A stretch of DNA of 26,403 nucleotides. It comes from an uncultured Clostridia bacterium (GTDB taxonomy: Bacteria > Bacillota > Clostridia > Oscillospirales > Oscillospiraceae). A program made the translations under genes and the position numbers. The stretch spans positions 1 to 26,403 of the forward strand of contig CALCRH010000002.1 of NCBI GenBank assembly GCA_937894515.1, read 5' to 3'. The notes under the pieces are model-generated. The model made no database searches, was not told the origin of the DNA, and saw only the letters and a program-made list of their open reading frames with translations. Below, in pieces: positions 15,219-23,162 of this stretch (positions are counted from its first letter, which is position 1; the number at the start of each line of letters is the position of its first letter).

Positions 15219-16604
15219 ATGAAAAAAGATTTGTTGGCAGACCTCCGGGCCGGAAAAGAACTATCACGCCGTCAGCAGTTTTTGCTGACGGCGCGGCTCA
15301 GTTTACCGCCTATCCTGGCACATCTGTCCTCGGTAGTCATGCAGTATATCGATGCCGCCATGGTGGGACGCTTGGGTGCCGGTGATGCGGCGTCTGTGGG
15401 ATTGGTGGCATCTACCACCTGGCTGTTCCTCGGCTTGACGGAGGCAATCAATATCGGTTTTGTGGTGTTGGTGGCGCAGCATATCGGCGCCGGAGAGGAG
15501 CAGGAGGCCCGCAAGGTGATGAAGCAGGGACTGCTGACGGCACTTTTTTTAAGTGCATTGCTGGCGGTAATTGGCGCGGCAATTTCTGTGCCGCTGCCCC
15601 ATTGGCTCAAGGCCGAGGAAGCACTCTGCCCGGCGGCGGGACGCTATTTCCTGATTTATGCGTTGTCAGTCCCCTTGATCCAAATGAATTCCATGGCGGC
15701 GGGAATGCTGCAAGCGTCTGGCAATATGCGAACACCCGGTATCGGCATGGTGACCATGTGCGCGCTGGATGTGATTTTTAATGCAATTCTTATCTTTCCG
15801 ACCCGCAAGGTAAAAAACTTTACCCTATATGGTTTCGGCTGGGGTGTGACCGGCGCGGCATTGGGAACGCTGCTGGCTCAGGCAGTGATCGGGGCGGTGC
15901 TGCTGTACTGCCTGCTGCGGCGCAGCCAGATGCTGCATCTGCGGAAAGAGGAACATTTTCGTTACGCTGTACCGCTGCTTCGTCAAAGCGGGAAGATTGC
16001 CCTGCCGATTGCCTTGGAACGTATCATCATGTGCATGGCGCAGATTGTGTCTACTGCCATTGTAGCACCGTTGGGGACGATTGCCATTGCGGCCCATTCC
16101 TTCTCCATTACCGCAGAGAGCCTTTGCTATATGCCGGGTTACGGCTTCCAGAATGCTGCCACTACTATGGTAGGACAAAGTTACGGCGCAAAGCGGTACG
16201 ATATGGCATACCGGTTAGGTTGGCTTGCCGTGCTGCTGGGGATGCTGGTGATGGCCGGTACGGGAGTTTTTCTCTATGCCGCCGCACCGTGGATGCTGGG
16301 CATTTTATCGCCGGATAAAGAAGTGGTGGCACTGGGTGCGGAAATGCTGCGTATCGAGGCCTTTGCCGAGCCGTTTTTTGCGGCGTCTATTGTGGCATTC
16401 GGCGTATTTCAGGGCATGGGACATACCTTAATTCCCACCGTCTTGAACTTCGCCAGTATGTGGGGGATTAGAATTCCCTTGTCGGTCTTTCTGGTTCCCG
16501 AACTTGGCCTGCGGGGTGTTTGGATCGCCATGTGCGCGGAACTGATCGCAAGGGGAATAATTTTTTTGGTATATATGCGCGATAGGGAAACGCGGAAAAA
16601 GTAA
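15219..16604 (+). CDS. MATE-family efflux transporter
   Basis: 461 residues from ATG at 15219, 5 bp after frlD; the in-frame ATG at 15177 lies inside frlD. About twelve membrane segments in two MatE halves: the first opens with LPPILAHLSSVVMQYIDAAM and VGRLGAGDAASVGL, the second with IALPIALERIIMCMAQIVS, and MVGQSYGAKRYDMA is the typical loop. MATE proteins export cationic or aromatic compounds using Na+ or H+. As the last gene of the frl unit it could export an end product or an Amadori by-product, but this is guesswork. Its final 249 bp are duplicated, in diverged form, at 20521-20769, and its original terminator seems to be the one at 20861-20902. Confidence 0.9.
   Translation: MKKDLLADLRAGKELSRRQQFLLTARLSLPPILAHLSSVVMQYIDAAMVGRLGAGDAASVGLVASTTWLFLGLTEAINIGFVVLVAQHIGAGEEQEARKVMKQGLLTALFLSALLAVIGAAISVPLPHWLKAEEALCPAAGRYFLIYALSVPLIQMNSMAAGMLQASGNMRTPGIGMVTMCALDVIFNAILIFPTRKVKNFTLYGFGWGVTGAALGTLLAQAVIGAVLLYCLLRRSQMLHLRKEEHFRYAVPLLRQSGKIALPIALERIIMCMAQIVSTAIVAPLGTIAIAAHSFSITAESLCYMPGYGFQNAATTMVGQSYGAKRYDMAYRLGWLAVLLGMLVMAGTGVFLYAAAPWMLGILSPDKEVVALGAEMLRIEAFAEPFFAASIVAFGVFQGMGHTLIPTVLNFASMWGIRIPLSVFLVPELGLRGVWIAMCAELIARGIIFLVYMRDRETRKK
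16356..16604 (+). repeat. Direct repeat copy A (3' end of MATE gene)
   Basis: Matches 20521-20769 in the same orientation from GAGGCCTTTGCCGAGCCGTT to the stop codon, with roughly one difference per nine bases by eye, most of them silent. Similarity stops immediately after TAA and just before the GAG codon. Confidence 0.88.
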
Positions 16605-16686
16605 ACTACGACTCGTCTTACACGCCGGGTACGTTTTTTACCGTGCCGCAGTGCGGCTTGCATTTCTATCATTCGTTTGCCGCGGT

Positions 16687-17430
16687 TTACTCCGGTAGCG
16701 GGATATGCTTTTGCCGCACGTAAGCGCTTGCCAAAAACAATTGTTCCGCGGTTCCGATGTCAAACCACTCGTCATTCGGAGCAAGCTTTGTCAGCATCAG
16801 CCGATTGGATTCAATCAAACGGGTGGAGAATTCGATGGCATCCAATTCCGTATAGCTTGGCTGGATAAAACTTTCATATGATTCCGTAAGGCTTTTTGGT
16901 ATGATATGCATCCCAACCGGGCAGAACTCCCCACCGTCTACCGTTCGGTAATCATAATGCAGTGCGGTACCGTTTGCGTTTTGCTCAAAGAACGCGGCAT
17001 TTGTTCCGGGCTTGGCCTTTCCCAATACGACACCGAATTTATCGCTTGCAAGGCAGTTCGCGGCCTGTTCCTTCAAAACCGCAATATCGTCAATAAAATA
17101 CAGGCAATCTCCCATTGTCATTAGGAGATCATGTCCTGTGGCAAATGCCGCACAGCTCTCATAGGCTGCCAGTGCACCGGCACCGGTTTTTTGCACATAC
17201 AGGTGAATGGCAATGCCCTGCGTATCGATCTGACACAAAAAATTCCGATAGCTCTCTTCGTGCTCCGGCGATATGACGATCGCCAGTTCCCGAATGCCCA
17301 TTTGCGCGAAAAAAGAAATTTGGTAGAGCAGGGCAGGCCTGTCATATACAGGGACAAGTCCCTTGCTGATACATTTTGTAATAGGAAAAAGACGTTTTCC
17401 CTTACCTGCATTCAGAATGATACCTCTCAT
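16687..17430 (-). CDS. Nucleotidyltransferase (RmlA/NDP-sugar pyrophosphorylase-like)
   Basis: 247 residues. N-terminal MRGIILNAGKGKRLFPIT with a following Lys (CISKGLVPVYDRP) is the nucleotide-binding signature of sugar-1-phosphate nucleotidyltransferases, although the usual LAGGxGTRL reads LNAGKGKRL here. Further support: MTMGDCLYF, with the metal-binding Asp, GVVLGKAKPG, and WFDIGTAEQLFLAS, corresponding to the WLDTGT block of RmlA. It is shorter than RmlA (about 290), closer to small NTP transferases such as LicC. The start overlaps the MFS gene by 4 bp (ATGA), so it is the last gene of a three-gene minus-strand operon. No sugar-nucleotide or choline pathway genes lie nearby, and the product is unknown. 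Confidence 0.8.
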   Translation of the reverse strand: MRGIILNAGKGKRLFPITKCISKGLVPVYDRPALLYQISFFAQMGIRELAIVISPEHEESYRNFLCQIDTQGIAIHLYVQKTGAGALAAYESCAAFATGHDLLMTMGDCLYFIDDIAVLKEQAANCLASDKFGVVLGKAKPGTNAAFFEQNANGTALHYDYRTVDGGEFCPVGMHIIPKSLTESYESFIQPSYTELDAIEFSTRLIESNRLMLTKLAPNDEWFDIGTAEQLFLASAYVRQKHIPLPE

Positions 17431-18761
17431 TGTATTACCTCCTGTCTTTTATGTTTCCATGTCACAATGCCGTACAAAATAGTAAACCCTATGGCTGAAA
17501 GTCCCATCACCGTACCCAAAACTTTTACACCAAACGAGAGCAGCAGGGAAAGAAATCCCGGTGCCGCCGCACTGACGATTCCCGCCATGGTCATCATAGG
17601 CGGATTGGCATAATAGGGCTTGATCTGCTGGCGATAAAGCTCCTGATTCCACAGGATCGTACCGTGATTCTTTACCAGTTTGCAGAGGATGCCGGAGATC
17701 AGGAGCATGGCCGAAGCCCACAGGAAGGAGGTATCCAGCCATAAAAACGCCAAAAACGACACGCCCAACAGAATCTGGGAACCCATCAGAATACGGCGGC
17801 TGCTGATTTTCAGGACCAGCTTTTCCACAAAGCGGAAGCCGAAATAGATCAGACAGCGTACCAGAATATACATATCGGATATCGTCTGCTCTGAAAATCC
17901 CAGGTCATCCGAAAACAGCGGGAAAACGATTTGCTTATAGTAAACCGCGATTCCATTATATAGAACAGATATGAGCAGGAGCGTGAGTATGGCGGGCTTA
18001 AGAATAAATCCGTAGGCCCGGCTGCTCATCGTCTTTTTTTGCGTCTGATCCGGACGGTTAAATCGGCTTTCCTTTTTTACAAACACCGACCGGCTCAATA
18101 GCAAAAAGCAAACTGCCGTTGCAGTCTCCAGCATATAGATAGACGCATAGCTTACGTGTGCTGCCAGAATGCCGCCGGCAAAAACACCTAAAATACCGGA
18201 GGTCAGCAGACCGTTTTCCGTATCGGTTGCCACGGTGCGCATGCCGGCCGTGTTATCTTTCCAAAGAGACGGCAGACGGTATAGAACCGCATTCAGAATG
18301 CCGGCTCCGATACCTCCAACAATCTTGGCGGCGCACATACCGATAATGGAATTTGCGCCGGCAAACCAGATGCAGAAAAGTGCAGAGAACACATAGAGCA
18401 GATAGGCAAAGCTGACAATGTTCCTCGTACCGAAATGATTTCGCAGCGGGCGAAACAGTGTAATGCCCACCAAGCTGCCCACGCTGGAGGCGATTACCGG
18501 CAGGGAGGCAAACACATCGGAAATGCCGAGATCCATACAAATTTTACGCGTGAGGGTGACGATGACGATAGAATCTATGGAGCCCAGCCATCCGATGCTT
18601 ATGGCGAATTGATTGGCGTTGGCCAGCTCCGGATGCCCGGGATTCAGTGCGGAGACCTGTTTTCGCCGGGAGAGTGAGCGAATAGCCAGAACGGTTTCGC
18701 ACACCAGAATCAGCGCGACAAGTACATAAATCAGTACGGATAAGATTTGATAGATTCTCAT
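17427..18761 (-). CDS. MFS-type transporter
   Basis: 444 residues with about twelve membrane segments. It begins with an isolated helix (YQILSVLIYVLVALILVCET) and a basic linker before the MFS-like core, which starts near LGSIDSIVIVTLTRKICMDL; that N-terminal helix is unusual for the superfamily. No substrate-specific motif was recognised. It is joined by 4-bp overlaps to the GPH symporter upstream and the nucleotidyltransferase downstream, so all three are probably translated together. An NDP-activated compound handled by the third gene might be related to the transported solute, but nothing in the sequence proves it. Confidence 0.78.
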   Translation of the reverse strand: MRIYQILSVLIYVLVALILVCETVLAIRSLSRRKQVSALNPGHPELANANQFAISIGWLGSIDSIVIVTLTRKICMDLGISDVFASLPVIASSVGSLVGITLFRPLRNHFGTRNIVSFAYLLYVFSALFCIWFAGANSIIGMCAAKIVGGIGAGILNAVLYRLPSLWKDNTAGMRTVATDTENGLLTSGILGVFAGGILAAHVSYASIYMLETATAVCFLLLSRSVFVKKESRFNRPDQTQKKTMSSRAYGFILKPAILTLLLISVLYNGIAVYYKQIVFPLFSDDLGFSEQTISDMYILVRCLIYFGFRFVEKLVLKISSRRILMGSQILLGVSFLAFLWLDTSFLWASAMLLISGILCKLVKNHGTILWNQELYRQQIKPYYANPPMMTMAGIVSAAAPGFLSLLLSFGVKVLGTVMGLSAIGFTILYGIVTWKHKRQEVIQ

Positions 18762-20122
18762 TTGACAAAACCTGCGGCTTTCAGCTTTTCTTCGGCGGCT
18801 TCACGGCTGATCTCTCCCATATTGGCGCTCTGCATGATCTGCACGGAGCAATCCCGCAGCTTATAGCCCCGCAGAAGAAGCAGGGATACCGCGTAGCCAA
18901 CGCAAGGCACCAGAGTGTAGAGGATCCAGATCCCGTTTGCCGCCTCTGCCGTTTGAACAGATCCACCGCTGACAAAGCCAAACAGGGACAGCAGTGTCAT
19001 GGCGATAGTGTTTTGAAGACCGGAGCCGATTTTGGAACAGAAGGTCTGGAATGATAGAGAAATACCCTCCGATCGTTTTCCTGTGTGATACTGGCCGTAT
19101 TCCACGATGTCTGTGGTAAAACTATACATCAGCGTATTGAGGGGACCGAAGAAAATGCCGCGTAGCAGACCGAAGATCAACAGCAGTACGGTGTTGGAAT
19201 AGCCGACAAGCCAGCACAGTGGGCTGGTAATAAGGCATCCCCAAATGCAGATACGGAGTACGTTAAACTTGTCAATCCTGGTGGTGATCTTATCGATCAG
19301 CAGAGAGAACGGGAGGATCGGCAGCATCAGAATGGCAAATAGTATCGTGGAATAAATATCGTTTTTCAGACAATATCGTGCCACAAAGGGAGCCAGAAGC
19401 AGCACGGCATTGGTCAGCTTCAAGAGCAGGATGGCGATATTATACAGGAAAAGATATTTGTTTTTTGTGGCGGCGCCCAGTACGGCGCGGATGGTGATCT
19501 GCTCGTCTTCTTTTGCATAATTCCGTTCGGAAAGCAAAAATGGAAACGGAACCATCAGCAGAAATCCGAAAACGGCAAAAATGATGGCAGCCGCCATCCA
19601 GCCGGTCGTGGAATAGAGCCGGGGTGCAGCAACTGAAACTGCAATAACAGCCAGGGTGCCTGCAAAGATACGTCTTCCCGTCAGGAGATTTCTCTCCTGG
19701 ATTTTGGCGGTCATCACCGTGGGCACGCCAAAAATCGGCACATCGCCGGTATCATAGAACGTGGTATAGAGCAGATAGGCCGCAAATGCCCAAACAATTT
19801 TTGCCGTGGCAGAGATCCCTTGGGGAATCGAAAAAATGAACACGGTCAAAAGCGGCATGAATATGGCAGCGATCAGCATCCATCCCCGATATTTACCACT
19901 ATGGAATGGCCGCTTGTCCACCAACATACCGAAAATGGGATCGTTAAGCCCGTCAAAAATCTGGGCAACACCAACCAGAACGCCGATAACCGCCGCAGAA
20001 ATACCGATGTCCGTCAGGTATAAGTCGATATAGCTGTCAACAAAGTTATTGAAAATCGGAAATCCCATACAAAACAGGAAGTATCCGATCCGTTCTTTCT
20101 TCTTGATGCCCACATTTCTCAC
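18758..20122 (-). CDS. GPH-family (glycoside/pentoside/hexuronide:cation) symporter
   Basis: 454 residues from GTG at 20122, 8 nt after AAAGGAG. The start KKERIGYFLFCMGFPIFNNFVDSYIDLY and the early loop IFDGLNDPIFGMLVDKRPFHSGKYRGW carry the D-x-x-x-D-P(I/L)xGxxxD pattern of MelB/XylP-type symporters; the segment TTDIVEYGQYHTGKRSEG is the matching second-half loop. About twelve membrane helices. Likely role: cation-coupled uptake of a sugar or glycoside. First gene of the three-gene block inserted between the two MATE 3' ends. No strong promoter was found upstream. Confidence 0.85.
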   Translation of the reverse strand: MRNVGIKKKERIGYFLFCMGFPIFNNFVDSYIDLYLTDIGISAAVIGVLVGVAQIFDGLNDPIFGMLVDKRPFHSGKYRGWMLIAAIFMPLLTVFIFSIPQGISATAKIVWAFAAYLLYTTFYDTGDVPIFGVPTVMTAKIQERNLLTGRRIFAGTLAVIAVSVAAPRLYSTTGWMAAAIIFAVFGFLLMVPFPFLLSERNYAKEDEQITIRAVLGAATKNKYLFLYNIAILLLKLTNAVLLLAPFVARYCLKNDIYSTILFAILMLPILPFSLLIDKITTRIDKFNVLRICIWGCLITSPLCWLVGYSNTVLLLIFGLLRGIFFGPLNTLMYSFTTDIVEYGQYHTGKRSEGISLSFQTFCSKIGSGLQNTIAMTLLSLFGFVSGGSVQTAEAANGIWILYTLVPCVGYAVSLLLLRGYKLRDCSVQIMQSANMGEISREAAEEKLKAAGFVK

Positions 20123-20520
20123 GGCGCATTCTCCTTTTTATCTGATTCAAAACAAGATCAAGCGATTTTTCATATCAGCACAGAGTAGATATAATGTCAG
20201 AACTGTCCTTCACTCACAAGAACAATTCGCCATTTACGATTTTTTGAAGAGCTGCTTTAACTTCTGCGTAGCCGACTTTCTCAAAGATCAGGGGCATGGT
20301 AACATTATTGACTTGATAAGTCAATAATGTTATATATACAAATTATGTAAAAGCAGACAAGTTTAATGGCATTGTGCGGGGTACTCCTGTATCACAAAAG
20401 CCCAGTGGAGAGAAGAATAGCAAACAAAAACCTACCATTTTAACAATATCATAGTTTTGCTCAAATAGTAAATCGAGTTGTTCAAAGCTTGTCACGCAAT
20501 TACTCCCTCCGGCGCGATCC
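20123..20520. other. Non-coding junction region with inverted repeat and a possible gene remnant
   Basis: No full gene is seen. It contains a 15-bp inverted repeat (20300-20332) and on the minus strand a 27-codon frame (20214-20297, MPLIFEKVGYAEVKAALQKI and 7 more residues) that reads like the tail of a protein. The right end meets the truncated MATE copy at 20521, so this is probably the joint of the inserted block. Confidence 0.5.
20300..20332. repeat. 15-bp perfect inverted repeat
   Basis: TAACATTATTGACTT and AAGTCAATAATGTTA surround a 3-nt spacer. No T-run follows on either strand, so an operator or recombination scar is as likely as a terminator. It is about 180 bp upstream of the GPH symporter start. 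Confidence 0.65.
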
Positions 20521-20769
20521 GAGGCCTTTGCCGAGCCGTTTTATGCGGCGTCAATCGTTGCGTTTGGTGTATTTCAAGGCATGGGGCATACGCTGATCCC
20601 CACCGTGTTGAACTTTATCAGTATGTGGGGGATTAGAATTTCCCTGTCGGTCTTTTTGGTTCCCGGACTTGGCCTGCGGGGTGTTTGGATCGCCATGTGT
20701 ACGGAAATGATCGCGCGGGGAATAATTTTTTTGGTATATATGCGCGATAGGGAAACGCGCAAAGAGTAA
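20521..20769 (+). pseudogene. Truncated MATE transporter fragment (direct repeat copy B)
   Basis: An open frame equivalent to the last 82 residues of the MATE protein (EAFAEPFYAASIVAFGVFQG to the end), lacking all upstream sequence and any start site. It differs from copy A at about one base in nine, mainly at third positions, so it derives from a functional homologue rather than decaying after a recent copy event. Followed by the terminator that probably served the original operon. Confidence 0.85.
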
Positions 20770-20860
20770 TAAGAATGTAATAAATTTTGTGATATTTGAA
20801 GAACACCTCATTCCGGACAAATTTTGAACGACAACTTTTATCGATAAAAAGTTATAATAA

Positions 20861-20902
20861 GAGAAGGTACCTTGACTCTGGAAATAGCCAAGGCGCCTTC
20901 TC
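20861..20902 (+). terminator. Intrinsic terminator downstream of the MATE fragment
   Basis: GAGAAGGTACCTTG pairs with CAAGGCGCCTTCTC (two mismatched positions in the middle), followed by ATCTCTTGTTTGTTCTTATTT. It is likely the ancestral end of the frl-MATE transcript. Confidence 0.65.
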
Positions 20903-20967
20903 ATCTCTTGTTTGTTCTTATTTAAAAGTTTTCTAACAAATTTTTTTGTTTTTTCGATTTTTTTGTC

Positions 20968-20996
20968 TTGACACGGAGACGGCTTTCTGCTATATT
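20968..20996 (+). promoter_or_regulatory. Promoter of tRNA-Ala
   Basis: TTGACA (20968-20973), 17 nt, TATATT (20991-20996); predicted start near 21003, 27 nt before the tRNA. Confidence 0.8.
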
Positions 20997-21029
20997 AATC
21001 AAGTCGGCAGGAACGCCGTAACTGCATAT

Positions 21030-21104
<75 letters not shown>

Positions 21105-21105
<1 letters not shown>

Positions 21106-21143
21106 AAAAAGTACCGAAATCTTTACGATTTCGGTACTTTTTT
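21105..21143 (+). terminator. tRNA-Ala terminator
   Basis: A 17-bp perfect stem (AAAAAAGTACCGAAATC and complement) with loop TTTAC, ending in six Ts. Sixteen bp of each arm are repeated in the orphan hairpin at 5864-5906. Confidence 0.88.
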
Positions 21144-21180
21144 ATAACTTTTTCGGGCAATTAAAATTCCGAAAAAATTC

Positions 21181-21202
21181 CGCGGATACTTCGCGGATAC
21201 TT
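21181..21202. repeat. Tandem 11-bp direct repeat between the tRNA and the small ORFs
   Basis: CGCGGATACTT occurs twice head to tail. Short direct repeats near a tRNA and an integrase module fit integrase arm-type sites, but no binding data can be inferred. The adjacent 21203-21320 is very AT-rich with a long A/T inverted repeat and no gene. Confidence 0.7.
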
Positions 21203-21327
21203 GAGATAAAAATATGAAATTTTGGGTAGTCAAAAAAGTGAATTTTTGCAACTTTTTGGCCAATTTTGCTTTTTTCGTAAAAATTTTTATAAAAAATTTT
21301 TTGCGAAAAACAACTTACAAACTATCC

Positions 21328-21356
21328 TTGAACGGTGACCGGCGGCATGGTACAAT
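21328..21356 (+). promoter_or_regulatory. Promoter of the small SHOCT-like ORF pair
   Basis: TTGAAC (21328-21333), 17 nt, TACAAT (21351-21356), 28 bp before the ATG at 21384. Confidence 0.65.
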
Positions 21357-21383
21357 AACGGCAGCAGAAAGGACGGTGGTACG

Positions 21384-21566
21384 ATGAACATGACGAATAG
21401 TACGGCGTGGGAGACCCTGACTCCGGAGCAAAAGCGTAGGGCTCTCTATGATCGGCAGGTGGCCACACTGAAGACCTTTCTCGAACATGGTACAATCACG
21501 CAGACGCAGTACGACAAGAGCCTGTACGACCTGACTGAGAAGATGGGATATGAGACTGATGAGTAA
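21384..21566 (+). CDS. Small SHOCT-like protein
   Basis: 60 residues; ATG at 21384 follows AAAGGACGG at a slightly long distance, and a second ATG lies 6 nt on. Residues about 20-55 (ATLKTFLEHGTITQTQYDKS, then LYDLTEKMG) have the pattern of a SHOCT oligomerisation domain: a helix, a G-x-I-T turn and a second helix. Small SHOCT proteins often occur on integrative elements of Firmicutes with unknown function. Its stop overlaps the start of the next ORF, and both are convergent to the integrase module. Confidence 0.65.
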   Translation: MNMTNSTAWETLTPEQKRRALYDRQVATLKTFLEHGTITQTQYDKSLYDLTEKMGYETDE

Positions 21567-21837
21567 TAAAGAAAAAAGCCAACCGAACATTGAGCAGATC
21601 ATCCGTGAGACCACCGACGCCAACCAGAGCAAGACCGACTGGACGAAGGCATGGAGCACCAAATACCCGATCTTGAAAACCTATCAGGCAGAGGTGGATA
21701 TACCTCATTACGCCATACAGATCCGCTCCATGTTCACCGAATTGCAGGTAACATATGGATACAGCGAGCAGGATGCTATGCTGGTGCTGAAGGATATACT
21801 GGCACACGAATACATGGATAAGCAAAAGAAAAAGTGA
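21559..21837 (+). CDS. Small hypothetical protein of the element
   Basis: 92 residues from ATG at 21559, which overlaps the SHOCT-like stop; ATG at 21550 is a possible alternative and neither has a strong ribosome binding site, so coupling is likely. The N-terminus is polar (MSNKEKSQPNIEQIIRETTD), the C-terminal half (YAIQIRSMFTELQVTYGYSE, then QDAMLVLKDILAHEYMDKQ) is helical and soluble. I do not recognise the family. The pair shares a transcript ending at the hairpin 21868-21914. Confidence 0.6.
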   Translation: MSNKEKSQPNIEQIIRETTDANQSKTDWTKAWSTKYPILKTYQAEVDIPHYAIQIRSMFTELQVTYGYSEQDAMLVLKDILAHEYMDKQKKK

Positions 21838-21867
21838 TTGCCTTGGGAGTTTCCCATATGATAGAAC

Positions 21868-21914
21868 ATACCCCCTGTTCTGATTGCATGTAACACAATC
21901 AGAACAGGGGGTAT
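21868..21914. terminator. Bidirectional terminator between convergent genes
   Basis: A perfect 19-bp inverted repeat (ATACCCCCTGTTCTGATTG and its complement) with a 9-nt loop, between the small ORF and the stop of the recombinase-like gene. The T-run is better on the plus strand. Confidence 0.8.
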
Positions 21915-21920
21915 TGCTTT

Positions 21921-23162
21921 TCAAGCTGCAAGTTTTTCCGCTTTCGCATTTGCTTTTTTCAGGTCGCCGGTGATTGCATGCTTGCCAATAGCTATGAATG
22001 TTTCGCCGGGTTTTAGCCTTATGTGAGCGTAAACATTGATATTTTCAGAAGTCTCATCGGGATAAAACCTTTCGGTGGTAATTCCCCCGTGACTATCCTT
22101 GGTATTGGCCTCATTGATATCTTCCGACGGCATCTGGCGCTTTAGGATCGTATACTGGTAGTCCCAAGCTTCGTCGCCGACAAAAGGTACATAATGATCG
22201 TTCGTGACATTAGCCGCCATGCTCATATGCTTGAGAAACCGTCGGGTACCGATATCCTCATCAGGAATACCGCATTTGTCATCAACGATATTGTCATAGG
22301 TGTTGGAAAGCACAGTATTGCCGATATTAGCAGGCAACCGATAGGAATAGGAGGTTGAAGCCTTGTTGAAAATACTTGCCACCGTCTTGGAAATAAATCC
22401 GCGAAGCATATCAACCTTCAGATCGTTTCCCTTATCATCGCTGAAAATACGTCTCTGACGCACGGCAGCCTCTCCATATGTTGCAACTAACTTATTCCAA
22501 TGTCTGTACAGAATCGATGCAATCTGCGGCAGCGCAACAAAAGAAAGGTTATGTGTCGCTCCTGAACGTTCTTTGCCGTCTAAATCCACATCACAAATCT
22601 GCACAACCGCATAATCCGGGCCATTAAAAATAATGCGATCCCACAGCATTTCGCTTACAAACTTATCAGGCAAACCCAAAAAGACCAAACCCGCACCGCA
22701 TGCCAGAGCAGGATCCGACTTTTCCAATTCATCGAAGAATGCTATCGTTTCATCGGAATCCAGCATACGACGTTCCATAGCAGCATTTTGGCTCGCTTTG
22801 GGAGACTTTCTGCCTTCGCATGTAATGGTATCGTCAAATGGATCGACTGCGAAGCAGTAACAATGGCTCATACAGAACTTCCAAAAGCGGCAGAGTTCCC
22901 TCAACTGCGATTTGGGAATATGATTATTCTTGATGAACTTTCCCATCAAGGCGCAACTATATTTGGACATTGGGATATTATCCATGAGAGAATAATACTT
23001 CGCAATGGCACGCTTCCTCTTCGCATTGCAATCATCACTTGCATTTGGATGATGATATACGATATAATTGTCAAGGTACAGGGATGCTGCTTCAGCCGGA
23101 GTGATGGTAGAAGGATTCGTCCGTTTTTTAACCAGCCGGTTCAGCTGCTTTATATTATCCAT
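21921..23162 (-). CDS. Tyrosine-recombinase-like protein lacking catalytic residues (hypothetical)
   Basis: 413 residues; ATG at 23162 overlaps the end of HD copy 2 by 8 bp, with no clear ribosome binding site, so translation is probably coupled. The layout recalls a tyrosine recombinase: a helical core-binding-like region (about 20-105), then LACGAGLVFLGLPDKFVSEM (153-172) in the position of the catalytic-domain opening, and FLKHMSMAANVTNDHYV (309-325) in the position of the LGHxxxxTTxxxY block. The first catalytic Arg and the HxxR pair are missing; only a His and a Tyr remain. I therefore infer a degenerate recombinase that may bind DNA without cutting. It appears somewhat less GC-rich than the int and HD genes upstream. 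A wholly different family remains possible. Confidence 0.6.
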   Translation of the reverse strand: MDNIKQLNRLVKKRTNPSTITPAEAASLYLDNYIVYHHPNASDDCNAKRKRAIAKYYSLMDNIPMSKYSCALMGKFIKNNHIPKSQLRELCRFWKFCMSHCYCFAVDPFDDTITCEGRKSPKASQNAAMERRMLDSDETIAFFDELEKSDPALACGAGLVFLGLPDKFVSEMLWDRIIFNGPDYAVVQICDVDLDGKERSGATHNLSFVALPQIASILYRHWNKLVATYGEAAVRQRRIFSDDKGNDLKVDMLRGFISKTVASIFNKASTSYSYRLPANIGNTVLSNTYDNIVDDKCGIPDEDIGTRRFLKHMSMAANVTNDHYVPFVGDEAWDYQYTILKRQMPSEDINEANTKDSHGGITTERFYPDETSENINVYAHIRLKPGETFIAIGKHAITGDLKKANAKAEKLAA

